Shown piece after piece: positions 43,789-53,587 of a stretch of DNA of 64,000 nucleotides (the first letter of the stretch is position 1; the number at the start of each line of letters is the position of its first letter). The DNA lies in assembly GCF_019972155.1 (NCBI RefSeq), contig NZ_BOVL01000026.1, positions 136,634 through 200,633 on the forward strand, in the 5' to 3' direction. The DNA is from Bradyrhizobium sp. RD5-C2 (GTDB lineage: Bacteria > Pseudomonadota > Alphaproteobacteria > Rhizobiales > Xanthobacteraceae). The notes below the pieces were generated by a model. That model made no database searches. It was not told where the DNA came from and saw only the letters and a list, made by a program, of their open reading frames with translations. A program made the position numbers and the translations under genes.

Positions 43789-45459
43789 ATGCTGGCCCGT
43801 CTGTCGATCCGTGACATCGTCCTGATCGAACGGCTCGATATCGAATTTTCCCGTGGCCTGGCGGTGCTGACCGGCGAAACCGGCGCCGGCAAATCCATCC
43901 TGCTTGATGCCTTTGCGCTGGCGCTCGGCGGCCGCGGCGATGCCGGGCTGGTGCGCCATGGCGCCGAGCAGGGCCAGGTCACCGCCACGTTCGATGTCCC
44001 GAAGGGGCATCCGGCCGCAAAAATCCTCGCCGAGAACGGCCTCGACGACACCGGCGAGATGATCCTGCGCCGCGTGCAGCTCGCCGACGGCCGCACCCGC
44101 GCCTTCATCAACGACCAGGCGATCAGCGTGCAGACCCTGAAGGCGGTCGGCGCGGTTCTGGTCGAAATCCACGGCCAGCACGACGAGCGCGCTTTGGTCG
44201 ACGCCTCCACCCACCGCCAGCTGCTCGACGCCTTCGCCGGCCATGAGAAGGACGTCACGGCGCTGGAAGCGTTGTGGGATATCAGGCGGACGGCCAACGC
44301 CGATCTCGACGCGCATCGCGCCGGCATGGAGCGCGCCGCGCGCGAGGCCGACTATCTGCGCCATGCCTCCCAGGAGCTGAAGGCGCTGGCGCCGAAGGAG
44401 GGCGAGGAGACCGAGCTCGCCAACCGCCGTACCACCATGATGCAGGGCGAGAAGGTCGCGACCGATCTGCGCGAGGCGCAGGAGGCGATCGGCGGCTCGC
44501 ATTCGCCGGTGTCGGCGTTGTCGGCCGCAGTGCGGCGGCTGGAGCGGCGCGCCGCGAATGCGCCCGGCCTGATCGAGCCGGCGGTGAAGGCGATCGACAT
44601 CGCGATCAACGCGCTGGAAGAGGCCGACCAGCACCTCCACGCCGCACTTGCTGCGACCGATTTCGACCCGGCCGAGCTCGAGCGCATCGAGGAGCGGCTG
44701 TTCGCGTTGCGCGCCGCCTCGCGCAAATACTCGACGCCGGTCGATCTGCTGGCGGCGCTGGCGGCGCAATACGCCGGTGACGTCGCGCTGATCGATGCCG
44801 GCGCCGACCAGCTGAAGAAGCTGGAAGCGGCCGCCGCTGAAGCCGACAAGCGCTATACTGCCGCGGCGGCAAAGCTGTCGGCGGCGCGCACCAAGGCGGC
44901 CGAGAAGCTCAACAAGGCCGTCAATGCCGAGCTCGCGCCGCTCAAGCTCGAGCGTGCGAAATTCATGACCCAGGTCGAGGCAAATGCCGCCGCGCCGGGG
45001 CCGCAGGGCATCGACCGCGTCGAGTTCTGGGTCCAGACCAATCCGGGCACCAAGCCGGGGCCGATGATGAAGGTCGCCTCCGGCGGCGAGCTGTCGCGCT
45101 TCCTGCTGGCGCTGAAGGTCGTGCTGGCCGATCGCGGCTCGGCGCCGACTTTGGTGTTCGACGAAATCGACACCGGTGTCGGCGGTGCGGTGGCGGATGC
45201 GATCGGTACGCGGCTGGCGCGTCTCGCCGGCAAGGTACAGGTGATGGCGGTGACGCATGCGCCGCAGGTCGCAGCCCGCGCCAGCCAGCATCTTCTGATC
45301 TCCAAGGATGCGCTCGACAAGGGCAAGCGGGTCGCCACCCGCGTCAACGCGCTCGCCGCCGATCACCGCCGCGAAGAGATCGCGCGCATGCTGGCCGGCG
45401 CCGAGATCACCGCCGAGGCCCGCGCCGCTGCGGAACGGCTGCTTAGGGCCGCGAGCTAG
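43789..45459 (+). CDS. recN: DNA repair ATPase RecN
   Basis: A 556-residue SMC-like double-strand-break repair protein. Walker A is GETGAGKS at 29-36, a coiled coil occupies the middle (about 160-370, rich in Arg/Glu/Ala), the ABC-type signature is SGGELSRFLLALK and Walker B FDEIDTGVGG. The end MAVTHAPQVAARA contains the conserved histidine. It sits between bamD and ligA, an arrangement known in rhizobia. Confidence 0.96.
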   Translation: MLARLSIRDIVLIERLDIEFSRGLAVLTGETGAGKSILLDAFALALGGRGDAGLVRHGAEQGQVTATFDVPKGHPAAKILAENGLDDTGEMILRRVQLADGRTRAFINDQAISVQTLKAVGAVLVEIHGQHDERALVDASTHRQLLDAFAGHEKDVTALEALWDIRRTANADLDAHRAGMERAAREADYLRHASQELKALAPKEGEETELANRRTTMMQGEKVATDLREAQEAIGGSHSPVSALSAAVRRLERRAANAPGLIEPAVKAIDIAINALEEADQHLHAALAATDFDPAELERIEERLFALRAASRKYSTPVDLLAALAAQYAGDVALIDAGADQLKKLEAAAAEADKRYTAAAAKLSAARTKAAEKLNKAVNAELAPLKLERAKFMTQVEANAAAPGPQGIDRVEFWVQTNPGTKPGPMMKVASGGELSRFLLALKVVLADRGSAPTLVFDEIDTGVGGAVADAIGTRLARLAGKVQVMAVTHAPQVAARASQHLLISKDALDKGKRVATRVNALAADHRREEIARMLAGAEITAEARAAAERLLRAAS

Positions 45460-45467
45460 TTGCGCCC

Positions 45468-47621
45468 ATGGCCACCAAGGCGAAGAAAGCGCTGGTCGAC
45501 GTCGACAAGCTCACCAAGGCCCAGGCCAAGGTCGAGCACATGCGGCTGTCACTCGAGATCGAGGGGCACAACGAGCGCTACTATCAGAAGGACGCGCCGA
45601 CTGTATCGGACGCGGCCTACGACGCCTTGCGGCAGCGCCTGGAAGCAATCGAGACCAGGTTTCCCGATCTCGTCACCAAGGACTCGCCGACGCAGACGGT
45701 CGGTGCGGCACCGGCGCGCGGCTTTGCCAAGGTGCAGCATGTCGTTCCGATGCTGTCGCTCGGCAACGCGTTCAGCGACGAGGACGTCACCGAATTCGTC
45801 GAACGCATCAGGCGCTTTCTCAAGCTGGATGCCGACCATATTCCGGCGCTGGTCGCCGAACCGAAGATCGACGGCCTGTCGCTCTCGCTGCGCTACGAAA
45901 ATGGCGAGCTGGTCCGCGCCGCAACCCGTGGCGACGGCTTCACCGGCGAGGATGTCACCGCCAATGTCCGTACCATCAAGGACATCCCGCACAGCCTGAA
46001 GGGGCGCAACGTTCCGGCCGCCTGCGAAATGCGCGGCGAAGTCTACATGCTCAAGAAGGACTTCCTTGAGCTGAACAAGAAGCAGGCCGCGGCCGACGAC
46101 ACGGTGTTTGCCAATCCGCGCAATTCGGCAGCGGGTTCGCTGCGCCAGAAGGACGTCTCGATCACCGCGTCACGACCGTTGAAATTCTTCGCCTACACAT
46201 GGGGCGAGATGAGCGAGCCGCCCGCCGACACCCAGCACGGCATGCTGGAGTGGATGGACAGAGCAGGCTTTGTGGTCAATCCGCTGATCACGCTCTGCAA
46301 GAGCGTCGACGACGTCCTGAAATTCTACAACAAGATCGGCGAGGAGCGGGCTTCGCTCGGCTACGACATCGACGGCGTGGTCTACAAGGTCGACCGCCTC
46401 GACTGGCAGGAGCGGCTCGGCTTCGTGTCGCGCAGCCCGCGCTGGGCCATCGCACACAAATTCGCGGCCGAACAGGCAACGACGGTTCTCAGGGGCATCG
46501 ACATCCAGGTCGGGCGCACCGGAGCGATGACGCCGGTCGCGCGGCTCGAGCCGGTGACGGTCGGCGGCGTCGTGGTTTCGAACGCGACCCTGCACAACGA
46601 GGACTACATCAAGGGCATCGGCAACGACGGCAATCCGATCCGGGATGGCGTCGATCTGCGCATCGACGACACCGTCGTGGTGCAGCGCGCCGGCGACGTC
46701 ATCCCCCAGGTCGTCAGCGTCGTTCTGGACAAGCGGCCGAAGAGTGCAAAGCCGTACAAGTTTCCGGACACTTGCCCGGTGTGCGGCAGTCACGCGATTC
46801 GCGAGGAGGGCGAGGCGGTGCGCCGCTGCACCGGCGCGCTGATCTGTCCGGCGCAGGCGGTCGAGCGGCTGAAGCATTTCGTGTCGCGCCTTGCTTTCGA
46901 TATCGATGGTCTCGGCGAGAAGCAGATCCAGGAATTCTACGACGACGGGCTGGTGATGTCGCCGGTCGACATCTTCACCCTTCGCGAGCGAGACAAACGT
47001 TCGACCAGCAAATTGATGGAGCGCGAAGGCTACGGCGAAACCTCGGTACGCAACCTGTTCGACGCGATCGACGCCCGCCGCAACATCGACCTGCATCGGC
47101 TGATCTTTGCGCTCGGCATTCGCCATGTCGGCGAAGGCAATGCCAAGCTGCTGGCGCGCCACTACCACACGATCGAGAATTTCCGTGACGCGATGCTGGC
47201 CGCCGCCAAGGGCAGCACGGATGAGGAGAACACCACCGAGGCCTACCAGGACCTCAACGATATCGATGGCGTCGGCGAGATCGTCGCCGATGCGGTGGTC
47301 GAGTTCTTTGCCGAGCCGCGCAACGTCAAGGCGCTCGGTGAATTGTTGCACCAGATCGAGGTGAAGCCCGCCGAGCAGCCGCGCAACAGCTCGCCGGTCT
47401 CGGACAAGACCGTGGTGTTCACGGGGTCGCTGACGAAATTCACCCGCGACGAAGCCAAGGCGATGGCCGAGCGTCTCGGTGCCAAGGTCGCGGGCTCGGT
47501 TTCAAAAAAGACGGATTACGTCGTCGCTGGCGAAGAGGCCGGCTCGAAGCTGACCAAGGCGCGCGAGCTCGGCGTCGCGGTGCTGACCGAAGACGAGTGG
47601 CTGAAGCTGATCGAGGAGTGA
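45468..47621 (+). CDS. ligA: NAD-dependent DNA ligase
   Basis: A 717-residue ligase that seals nicks using NAD+. The adenylated lysine is in K133-IDG, after an N-terminal NAD-binding Ia domain (NERYYQ). OB-fold (residues 330-400), a four-cysteine zinc finger starting CPVCGSH, helix-hairpin-helix repeats and a C-terminal BRCT domain (from about 637, FTGSLTKFTRDEAKAMAERL) follow. It starts eight bases after recN and ends in a palindromic repeat facing a convergent gene. Confidence 0.97.
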   Translation: MATKAKKALVDVDKLTKAQAKVEHMRLSLEIEGHNERYYQKDAPTVSDAAYDALRQRLEAIETRFPDLVTKDSPTQTVGAAPARGFAKVQHVVPMLSLGNAFSDEDVTEFVERIRRFLKLDADHIPALVAEPKIDGLSLSLRYENGELVRAATRGDGFTGEDVTANVRTIKDIPHSLKGRNVPAACEMRGEVYMLKKDFLELNKKQAAADDTVFANPRNSAAGSLRQKDVSITASRPLKFFAYTWGEMSEPPADTQHGMLEWMDRAGFVVNPLITLCKSVDDVLKFYNKIGEERASLGYDIDGVVYKVDRLDWQERLGFVSRSPRWAIAHKFAAEQATTVLRGIDIQVGRTGAMTPVARLEPVTVGGVVVSNATLHNEDYIKGIGNDGNPIRDGVDLRIDDTVVVQRAGDVIPQVVSVVLDKRPKSAKPYKFPDTCPVCGSHAIREEGEAVRRCTGALICPAQAVERLKHFVSRLAFDIDGLGEKQIQEFYDDGLVMSPVDIFTLRERDKRSTSKLMEREGYGETSVRNLFDAIDARRNIDLHRLIFALGIRHVGEGNAKLLARHYHTIENFRDAMLAAAKGSTDEENTTEAYQDLNDIDGVGEIVADAVVEFFAEPRNVKALGELLHQIEVKPAEQPRNSSPVSDKTVVFTGSLTKFTRDEAKAMAERLGAKVAGSVSKKTDYVVAGEEAGSKLTKARELGVAVLTEDEWLKLIEE

Positions 47622-47652
47622 GGTGCGCGCAGCAGCGCCGCGTTCTCCGCTG

Positions 47653-47753
47653 TCGTCCTCCGCGAAAGCGGGGGACCCAGTATTCCAGAGACCGCAGTGA
47701 TTCACCCGGTAGGCCGCGGCGTACTGGATCCCCCGCTTTCGCGGGGGATGACG
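47653..47753. repeat. GCGAAAGCGGGGG repeat between ligA and the MFS gene
   Basis: Arms TCGTCCTCCGCGAAAGCGGGG and CCCGCTTTCGCGGGGGATGACGA, cited by their GCGAAAGCGGG core, separated by about 45 bases. It lies between two convergent genes and probably forms a two-way stop. A half copy is at 49213. Confidence 0.85.
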
Positions 47754-47780
47754 AGGCGAGAGCGCGGTACGAGCGCAGCC

Positions 47781-49058
47781 TCACATCATTCCCTGCTCAT
47801 CCTCCTCGGCCTGCGCGATCAGCTCTTCGCTCACCACCAGGTTCCGCCGCGGCACCACGAAGATCATGGTGCAGGCGCAGGCGAGCGAGATCGCGAAGAC
47901 CGCCGATGTCAGCGGCAGCGTCGTGGTCGAGTGGCCGCCGAGATAGGCGCCGAACTGCGAGATCAGCGAACCGATGCCCTGCTGCAGGAAGCCCATGGCG
48001 CCGGAGGCAGTGCCGGCGGCCTCGGGGCGGATGCTGATGGCGCCGGCAGCGGAATTGGCCATCACGAAGGCATTGGCGATCATCACGATCATCTGGGTGC
48101 CGAACAGCCACAGCGGCGCCTGGTTCAGCCCAGCGAAACTCCAGATCAGGTTCAACAGACTGCCGCCGACCTGCAGCGCGAGGCCGAACCAGATCAGCTT
48201 CTCCAGCGAGTGGCGCGGCGCGAAGCGGACGCAGAGCAGATTGCCGATGAAATAGCCGAACCCGGTCATCGCGAACCACGCGCCGTATTCGGCGCTGCTG
48301 CGGCCCATCTGGGTGACGACGATGTAGGGGCCTCCACCGGCGAAGGCGAAGATGATCTGCGAGGCCAGCACTTGGCACAGCAGATAACCGACGAAGGCGC
48401 GGCTTCGCATCAGCTTGCCGAGGTCGCCGCGGAAGCTCGAGCTGTCGGCGCGGTCGCGGCGGGTTTCAGGCAATGCGAGCGCGATGAAGATCGTGGTGAT
48501 CAGCGACGCCGCGGTGATGAGATAGAGGATCGCGCGCCAGCCGAATGTGGTCTCCAGCAGACCGCCGGTCAGCGGGCTCACCATCTGCGCGATCATCAGC
48601 GCGGCGACGACGAGGCTGATCATCGCGCCGACCCGCTCGCGCGGATAGAGATCGCGGATGATGGCGCGGCTGATCACCATGCCGCTGGCGCCGCCAAGCG
48701 CCTGGAAGAAGCGCGCCGCGATCAGCTGCGGCAGGGTCTCGGCGAACACCGAGGCGATGCCGGCCACCACCATCAGGCCGAGGCCGGAGAGCAGCACCGG
48801 ACGGCGGCCGAACTTGTCGGACAGCGGTCCCATGATCAGCTGCGAGAGCGCGATGCCGACCATGTAGAGCGACACGGTCATCTGCGCGATTGAAATGTCG
48901 CGGCCGAACGTCGTCGCCAGCACCGGCAGCGCCGGAACCAGCATGTAGAGCGAGATCGGCGCGACGCCCGTCATCACGACGAGCATCAGCAGCATGACCT
49001 TCGATGTCGCGATGTTATTTGTGGCCGCGCCGGGCGGCTTGCCCATCACGCCGTGCAT
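47781..49058 (-). CDS. MFS drug exporter, Bcr/CflA (DHA1) type
   Basis: A 425-residue, 12-helix inner-membrane exporter. The first helix is followed by ALPVLATTFGRDISIAQMTVSLYMVGIALSQLIMGPLSDKFGRRPV, cited in part, containing motif A GPLSDKFGRRPVLL. Helix 5 has the exporter motif-C region (SPLTGGLLETTFGWRAI). A hydrophilic loop near residues 195-210 divides the two halves. DHA1 members of this branch export chloramphenicol, sulfonamides or bicyclomycin-like drugs; the substrate here is unknown. It converges with ligA. Confidence 0.9.
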   Translation of the reverse strand: MHGVMGKPPGAATNNIATSKVMLLMLVVMTGVAPISLYMLVPALPVLATTFGRDISIAQMTVSLYMVGIALSQLIMGPLSDKFGRRPVLLSGLGLMVVAGIASVFAETLPQLIAARFFQALGGASGMVISRAIIRDLYPRERVGAMISLVVAALMIAQMVSPLTGGLLETTFGWRAILYLITAASLITTIFIALALPETRRDRADSSSFRGDLGKLMRSRAFVGYLLCQVLASQIIFAFAGGGPYIVVTQMGRSSAEYGAWFAMTGFGYFIGNLLCVRFAPRHSLEKLIWFGLALQVGGSLLNLIWSFAGLNQAPLWLFGTQMIVMIANAFVMANSAAGAISIRPEAAGTASGAMGFLQQGIGSLISQFGAYLGGHSTTTLPLTSAVFAISLACACTMIFVVPRRNLVVSEELIAQAEEDEQGMM

Positions 49059-49212
49059 TCAGATCCGATCCAGCATTGTGGAACGACTGTAGCGTGCCGG
49101 TTCGCGCGGAATACGGGAGTTTCGGCATACGGCCATGCATTTCGGGTGGCGAACCGGTGGAGTTTCGTCTCGCGCAACAAGCGCCGCTGTCGTGAGCCAC
49201 AAATTCCACTGT

Positions 49213-49239
49213 CGTCCTCCGCGAAAGCGGGGGATGACA
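49213..49239. repeat. Half copy of the GCGAAAGCGGGGG repeat
   Basis: GTCGTCCTCCGCGAAAGCGGGGGATGAC, cited by its core GCGAAAGCGGGGG, between two minus-strand genes. The surrounding 200 bp hold no convincing gene. Confidence 0.7.
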
Positions 49240-49274
49240 CCGAGTATGAGGAGCGTTGAGCGCTAAACTCGACG

Positions 49275-51104
49275 CTACGTCAGCGCCGCCGTTGCCTCAT
49301 CCAGCCACAGCTTGGTGGCGTTGTCGTCGAGATGCGGGCGCACCACGCGGGCGACGCGGGCGTGGTAGTCGTTGAGCCAGCTCAATTCGGCTTCGCTCAG
49401 CATGCTGACCTCGATCAGGCGGCGATCGATCGGCGCCAGGGTGAGCGTCTCGAATGCGTTGACCGGCTTCTCGGCGCCGGCGATGTCGGTGCCGATCACC
49501 AGCTCGAGGTTCTCGATCCGGATGCCATAGGCGTCGGTCTTGTAGTAGCCGGGCTCGTTGGACAGGATCATGCCGCGCTTCAGCGGTGTGGTGCCGAGCT
49601 TCGAGATCCGCGCCGGCCCTTCATGGACGCTGAGATAGCTGCCGACGCCGTGGCCGGTGCCGTGCTCAAAATCGATGCCGGCCTGCCAGAGATGTTGCCG
49701 CGCGAAGCTGTCGAGCTGTGCGCCGGTGGTGCCGTCGGGGAAGACCGCGCGGGCAATCGCGATATGGCCGCGCAGCACGCGGGTGAAGCGGTCGCGCATC
49801 TCGTCGGTCGGCTGGCCGATCGCGATGGTGCGAGTGACGTCGGTGGTGCCGTCCTCATATTGCGCGCCGGAATCGATCAGCAGCAGATCGCCGGGCGCGA
49901 TGCGGCGGTTGCTCTTGCGTGTCACGCGATAATGCACGATGGCGCCGTTCGGCCCGGTGCCGGCGATGGTCGGGAACGAGACGTCCTTCAGCGCGCCGGT
50001 CTGGCGGCGGAAGGTTTCCAGCGCCTCGACAGTGTCGATCTCGGTGAGGTGGCCTGACGGTGCCTCGCGGTCGATCCAGGCGAGGAAGCGCACGAGCGCC
50101 ACCGCGTCGCGCTGATGCGCGGTGCGCGTGCCGTCGATCTCGGTGAGGTTCTTGACCGCCTTCAGCAGGCTGACCGGATCGTTGCCGCGCACCGGCTTGC
50201 CGCCGGCGCCGGAGATCAGGCGGCTCAACGCGTTGGCCGCGGTCGCGCTGTCGAGTGCGATCGAGGCGCCGCGTTTGGCGAGCTCGGTGAGCTTCGGTGT
50301 CAGCGCCTCCGGCTCCTCGACATCGGCGGATTGCTCGAGATGGTCGCGGGTCGCGTTGGACAGCTTGCGGTGATCGATGAACACCAGCGGCCGGCCTTCC
50401 TTCGGCACCAGCGCGTAGGACAGCGGCAGCGGCGTATGCGAGACGTCGGCGCCGCGGATGTTGAAGGTCCACGCCACCGCGTGGCTGTCGGAGAGCACCA
50501 GCGCATCGACGCCGAGCTTGTTGATCTCGAGCCGGATGCGCTTCAGCTTCTCGGCCTCGATCTCGCCGGAAAACTGCGCGCCGTGGATCGCGACCGGGCC
50601 GAGCGGCGGCGCCGGCCGTTCGTGCCAGATCGTATCGATCGGGTTGCCGTCGACGGCGACCAGCTCGGCGCCGGCCTTGGCGCAGGCCGCCGCCAGCCGT
50701 TCGGCTGCCGCAGAAGTGTGCAGCCAGGGGTCAAATCCTAGGCGGTCGCCGGCTGCCAGATGCCGGGTCAGCCAATGCTCCGGCGGCGGCTCGACCAGCG
50801 GCTCGACCTGCCAGGCCTTGCGGTCGATCTGCTTGCCGGCCTGCAGCGTGTAGCGTCCGTCGACGAACAGGGCGGCTTCCTTGGCCAGCACGATCGCGAG
50901 TCCGGCCGATCCGGTGAAGCCGGTCAGCCAGGCAAGCCGCTCCTCGGACGCCGCAACATACTCATTCTGCTGCTCATCGGCGCGCGGAACCACAAACCCG
51001 GTCAGCTTGCGCCGCGCCAATTCCTCGCGCAGCGCGCTCAAGCGCGCAGTCAGCGCCACGCCGCCTTCGGGCTCTTCGAACGTCTGGAAATGGGCTTCGA
51101 ACAT
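49275..51104 (-). CDS. Aminopeptidase P family Xaa-Pro peptidase
   Basis: A 609-residue cytoplasmic metallopeptidase of the long (human XPNPEP1-like) type with two creatinase-like N-terminal domains (residues 1-310) and a C-terminal pita-bread domain. Metal ligands are in LLIDSGAQYEDGTTDVTRTI (two Asp), the HGTGHGVG His, SNEPGYY Glu and RIENLELV Glu. It removes an N-terminal residue before proline. A 16-residue upstream segment precedes MFEAHFQTFEE. Not part of a clear operon. Confidence 0.93.
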   Translation of the reverse strand: MFEAHFQTFEEPEGGVALTARLSALREELARRKLTGFVVPRADEQQNEYVAASEERLAWLTGFTGSAGLAIVLAKEAALFVDGRYTLQAGKQIDRKAWQVEPLVEPPPEHWLTRHLAAGDRLGFDPWLHTSAAAERLAAACAKAGAELVAVDGNPIDTIWHERPAPPLGPVAIHGAQFSGEIEAEKLKRIRLEINKLGVDALVLSDSHAVAWTFNIRGADVSHTPLPLSYALVPKEGRPLVFIDHRKLSNATRDHLEQSADVEEPEALTPKLTELAKRGASIALDSATAANALSRLISGAGGKPVRGNDPVSLLKAVKNLTEIDGTRTAHQRDAVALVRFLAWIDREAPSGHLTEIDTVEALETFRRQTGALKDVSFPTIAGTGPNGAIVHYRVTRKSNRRIAPGDLLLIDSGAQYEDGTTDVTRTIAIGQPTDEMRDRFTRVLRGHIAIARAVFPDGTTGAQLDSFARQHLWQAGIDFEHGTGHGVGSYLSVHEGPARISKLGTTPLKRGMILSNEPGYYKTDAYGIRIENLELVIGTDIAGAEKPVNAFETLTLAPIDRRLIEVSMLSEAELSWLNDYHARVARVVRPHLDDNATKLWLDEATAALT

Positions 51105-51291
51105 CGCCTTTGCACTCTCTTCGGATGCCGCATGACCTTCGCGTAAACGCGCTGAGGCATGACCACATTTTTGGCATTACTTATGCTTGAATCATGGCAT
51201 AGTTGAAGTGACTGGACGATGTCCACCATCGCCGGTCAAGCGTACAGGGGGTGTCCAGGAGTGTCTCAACTCAACGGTGAGGAGAAGCACG

Positions 51292-51477
51292 ATGCCTGCA
51301 TTCACGTTTGAGAAGATCTCGCCGCCGGTCCCCCGCGGCCCGATCCCTCCGATCGAACAGAAGCAGCGTGGCGTCATCGTGCAGATGCTAGACCGTTTGG
51401 TCGCGGCGCGGGCCAGGCGCGCAGCCGGTCAGGACAACGTCGAGACGCCCGGCCGCGATTCTGAGCCATCCGCCTAG
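51292..51477 (+). CDS. 61-residue small protein with Pro-rich N-terminus
   Basis: Starts MPAFTFEKISPPVPRGPIPP with GAGGAGAAG just upstream of the ATG at 51292, then an amphipathic RGVIVQMLDRLVAARARR helix. I recall similar small proteins in Bradyrhizobium but no function. A longer in-frame reading from 51187 lacks a better ribosome site. Convergent with the 51485 gene. Confidence 0.6.
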   Translation: MPAFTFEKISPPVPRGPIPPIEQKQRGVIVQMLDRLVAARARRAAGQDNVETPGRDSEPSA

Positions 51478-51484
51478 CACTCCT

Positions 51485-51751
51485 TCAATCGTCGTGACGC
51501 TGGCCGAGGTACACGCCTCGGTCCCGGTCTTCGTACTCCAGAGGATACGATCCGCTCGGCCAGCCACGCTCGCGACCGCCGCTGCGCAGCCGCAGCCGGT
51601 TGTCATGCCTCCCGATCGCATAATCGCGATAGGACTCGCCAGCATGGCTGCGGCCGCTGACGGGGCGGAAGCCGGCCCCTTCATTGGCGACCGCCGGAGA
51701 CACGACGGTGAGGATCGCCGCAATTGTCAAAGCGCGAACCGTACGTTTCAT
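51485..51751 (-). CDS. Small exported hypothetical protein
   Basis: An 88-residue protein. MKRTVRALTIAAILTVVSPA forms a signal peptide with cleavage after AVA. The mature part is Arg/Gly/Tyr/Asp-rich (SYRDYAIGRHDNRLR, YPLEYEDRDRGVY), probably unstructured, in the periplasm. GGGAG lies nine bases before the ATG at 51751. Not recognised. Confidence 0.5.
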   Translation of the reverse strand: MKRTVRALTIAAILTVVSPAVANEGAGFRPVSGRSHAGESYRDYAIGRHDNRLRLRSGGRERGWPSGSYPLEYEDRDRGVYLGQRHDD

Positions 51752-51836
51752 GCACATGGTCTCCCTTGCCAAGATTCCGGACCAACGCTTGATGATACCT
51801 GCCGTTGCAAGGCTTTAGTCCTTGCCCCTTTGGCGA

Positions 51837-52337
51837 CTATTCCAGGTCGGACGCCTTCGCCACGGTTACGTTGACGACTCTGGTGCCCTCGAGTTCACGC
51901 ACAATCCGCTCATCGGGGCCGACGATACCCAGATCGAATTCGCGCTCCGCCGTCAGCAGCGTGATGCGCTGACCGACGATCACGACGACGGTCATGTCGA
52001 GCGCCTCGCCGGATCTCGCCCATTCCCTGAGCTCATTGCGAAACGGCTGCCTGCGCCAGGCATCCGGGAAGCCCGGATCGCATCTGACCTCGAGGCCGTC
52101 GTTGGAAGTGGTCAGGACGAGCTTCGATCGGGAGGGCTTCCAGTGCTCCTCCAAAAGCTCGTTGACCAGCCAGACGCAGCTGAACGTGCGGCACTCCGCC
52201 GGCCGGCTTGGATAGATCCGGCAGCCGCGCCCCGGCCTGCAGTGCGGGCACCATTTGTCGGCGGGCTTCGCCAGCGCCTCGATCGCCATCACCTTGCAGC
52301 AGAGCGTGCAGTCGCACTGTCTGCCGGCGGCGGTCAT
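51837..52337 (-). CDS. YkgJ-type cysteine cluster protein
   Basis: A 166-residue cytoplasmic protein with cysteines at 8, 10, 13, 14, 30, 33, 39, 49 and 54 (CDCTLCC, CPHCRPGRGC, CRTFSCVW). The clustering matches the YkgJ/CxxCxxCC zinc- or iron-chelating family, implicated in metal cluster handling. It begins two bases after the prmA stop, so they form an operon. Specific role unknown. Confidence 0.85.
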   Translation of the reverse strand: MTAAGRQCDCTLCCKVMAIEALAKPADKWCPHCRPGRGCRIYPSRPAECRTFSCVWLVNELLEEHWKPSRSKLVLTTSNDGLEVRCDPGFPDAWRRQPFRNELREWARSGEALDMTVVVIVGQRITLLTAEREFDLGIVGPDERIVRELEGTRVVNVTVAKASDLE

Positions 52338-52338
52338 G

Positions 52339-53226
52339 TCACCTGACCGAGCGCAGCAGCAGGCTGCTCCAGCCCTCGATCTTCAGGTGCCGCAGTGGCA
52401 CCAGGCCGCGGGCGCGATAGGCGGCAATGACCGCCGGCGCCTGGTGCGTCAGCAAGCCCGAGAGGATGACCTGCGCCGACGATGCGAGGTGCCGGGCCAT
52501 CGGCCCCGCCAGCTGGCGCAGCGGATTGGCCAGGATGTTGGCGAGCACCAGATCGAACGGCCCGTCCTCGGCAAACCGCGGCGCGGCGAAGCCAGTGGCG
52601 CGGATCACATCCACCAGATGTCCCGCCCCGTTCAGCCGGGCGTTTTCCTCGGCGACCTTGACCGACGGTGGGTCGATGTCGCTCGCCAGCACCTTGCGAT
52701 GCTGTGCCTTGGCGGCGGCAATCCCCAACACGCCGGTCCCGGTGCCGAGATCGAGCACCCGGCGGGGCTGATAGGCCTTCAGCACGTGGTCGAGCAGCAG
52801 CAGGCAACCGCGCGTGGTGCCGTGATGGCCGGTGCCGAAGGCGAGCGCCGCTTCGATCTCGATCCCGAGCTTGTTCGGAGGTATCCTGTGCCGGTCATGT
52901 TGGCCGTGGACGATAAACCGGCCGGCTGCTACCGGAATCAGGTCCTCCAGGCTGGCCTTGACCCAATCCTTCGCCTCGATGATGTCAAATACCAAAGTCG
53001 ATGCGACATCCTGCCGCACAATCGCCTGGCCGACCAGCTCGCGCAGCAAGGTCTGGTCCGGCGCGTCGGCAAAATGGACGGTGACGTCCCAGCGGCCGTC
53101 CGGCCGCTCGAAGGCCGCAAAAGCCGCCTGATCCTCGAAATACAGCTCGGACAGCGCGTCGACCACGCGTTTTGCGGTCGATTCGTCCGGAAGGGTGACG
53201 CTGGCGCGGTGTGTGGACGGGGTCAT
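52339..53226 (-). CDS. prmA: Ribosomal protein L11 methyltransferase
   Basis: A 295-residue enzyme that methylates ribosomal protein L11. The N-terminal 110 residues are the substrate-recognition domain; the SAM loop is DLGTGTG at 159-165, with ASDIDP at the second strand and VLANILANPL as the catalytic NxPL-like motif. The length is normal. It is upstream of the YkgJ-type gene. Confidence 0.94.
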   Translation of the reverse strand: MTPSTHRASVTLPDESTAKRVVDALSELYFEDQAAFAAFERPDGRWDVTVHFADAPDQTLLRELVGQAIVRQDVASTLVFDIIEAKDWVKASLEDLIPVAAGRFIVHGQHDRHRIPPNKLGIEIEAALAFGTGHHGTTRGCLLLLDHVLKAYQPRRVLDLGTGTGVLGIAAAKAQHRKVLASDIDPPSVKVAEENARLNGAGHLVDVIRATGFAAPRFAEDGPFDLVLANILANPLRQLAGPMARHLASSAQVILSGLLTHQAPAVIAAYRARGLVPLRHLKIEGWSSLLLRSVR

Positions 53227-53396
53227 CGGAGGCCGGTAGCGCGGTTTTTGTTAAAATTTCAACCCGTATTCAATCGAATTTCGCGAGAATCGATAGGTTC
53301 CCGATTCAGGCAACTTTAGATTTCACCGTAGTAGTACCGGTTCCGGAACAGGGAACTCCCCGGTTCCAAGGCATCACAACCCAGGGCAGGGCTGCA

Positions 53397-53561
53397 ATGA
53401 AGACTCTTTTCGTTAGATTCTTGAAGAATGAAGCCGGCGCGACCGCCATCGAATACGGACTGATCGCGACCGGTATCGCCATCGCCATCATCGCTGCGGT
53501 GAATGGCGTCGGCACCAACTTGAGCGGGACGTTCAACACGGTCGCCAGTTCGCTCAAGTAA
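53397..53561 (+). CDS. Flp/Fap-type pilin
   Basis: A 54-residue type IVb pilin. A short basic leader (MKTLFVRFLKNEAG) is followed by ATAIEYGLIATGIAIAIIAA: the conserved Glu and Tyr after the prepilin peptidase site and a hydrophobic helix. No Tad/Cpa assembly genes are nearby. GGGCAGGG precedes the ATG at 53397, and a strong terminator follows. Assembly would need a distant cpa locus. Confidence 0.93.
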   Translation: MKTLFVRFLKNEAGATAIEYGLIATGIAIAIIAAVNGVGTNLSGTFNTVASSLK

Positions 53562-53587
53562 TTTCGCAGACGGCGTTCTCGAGCAAG

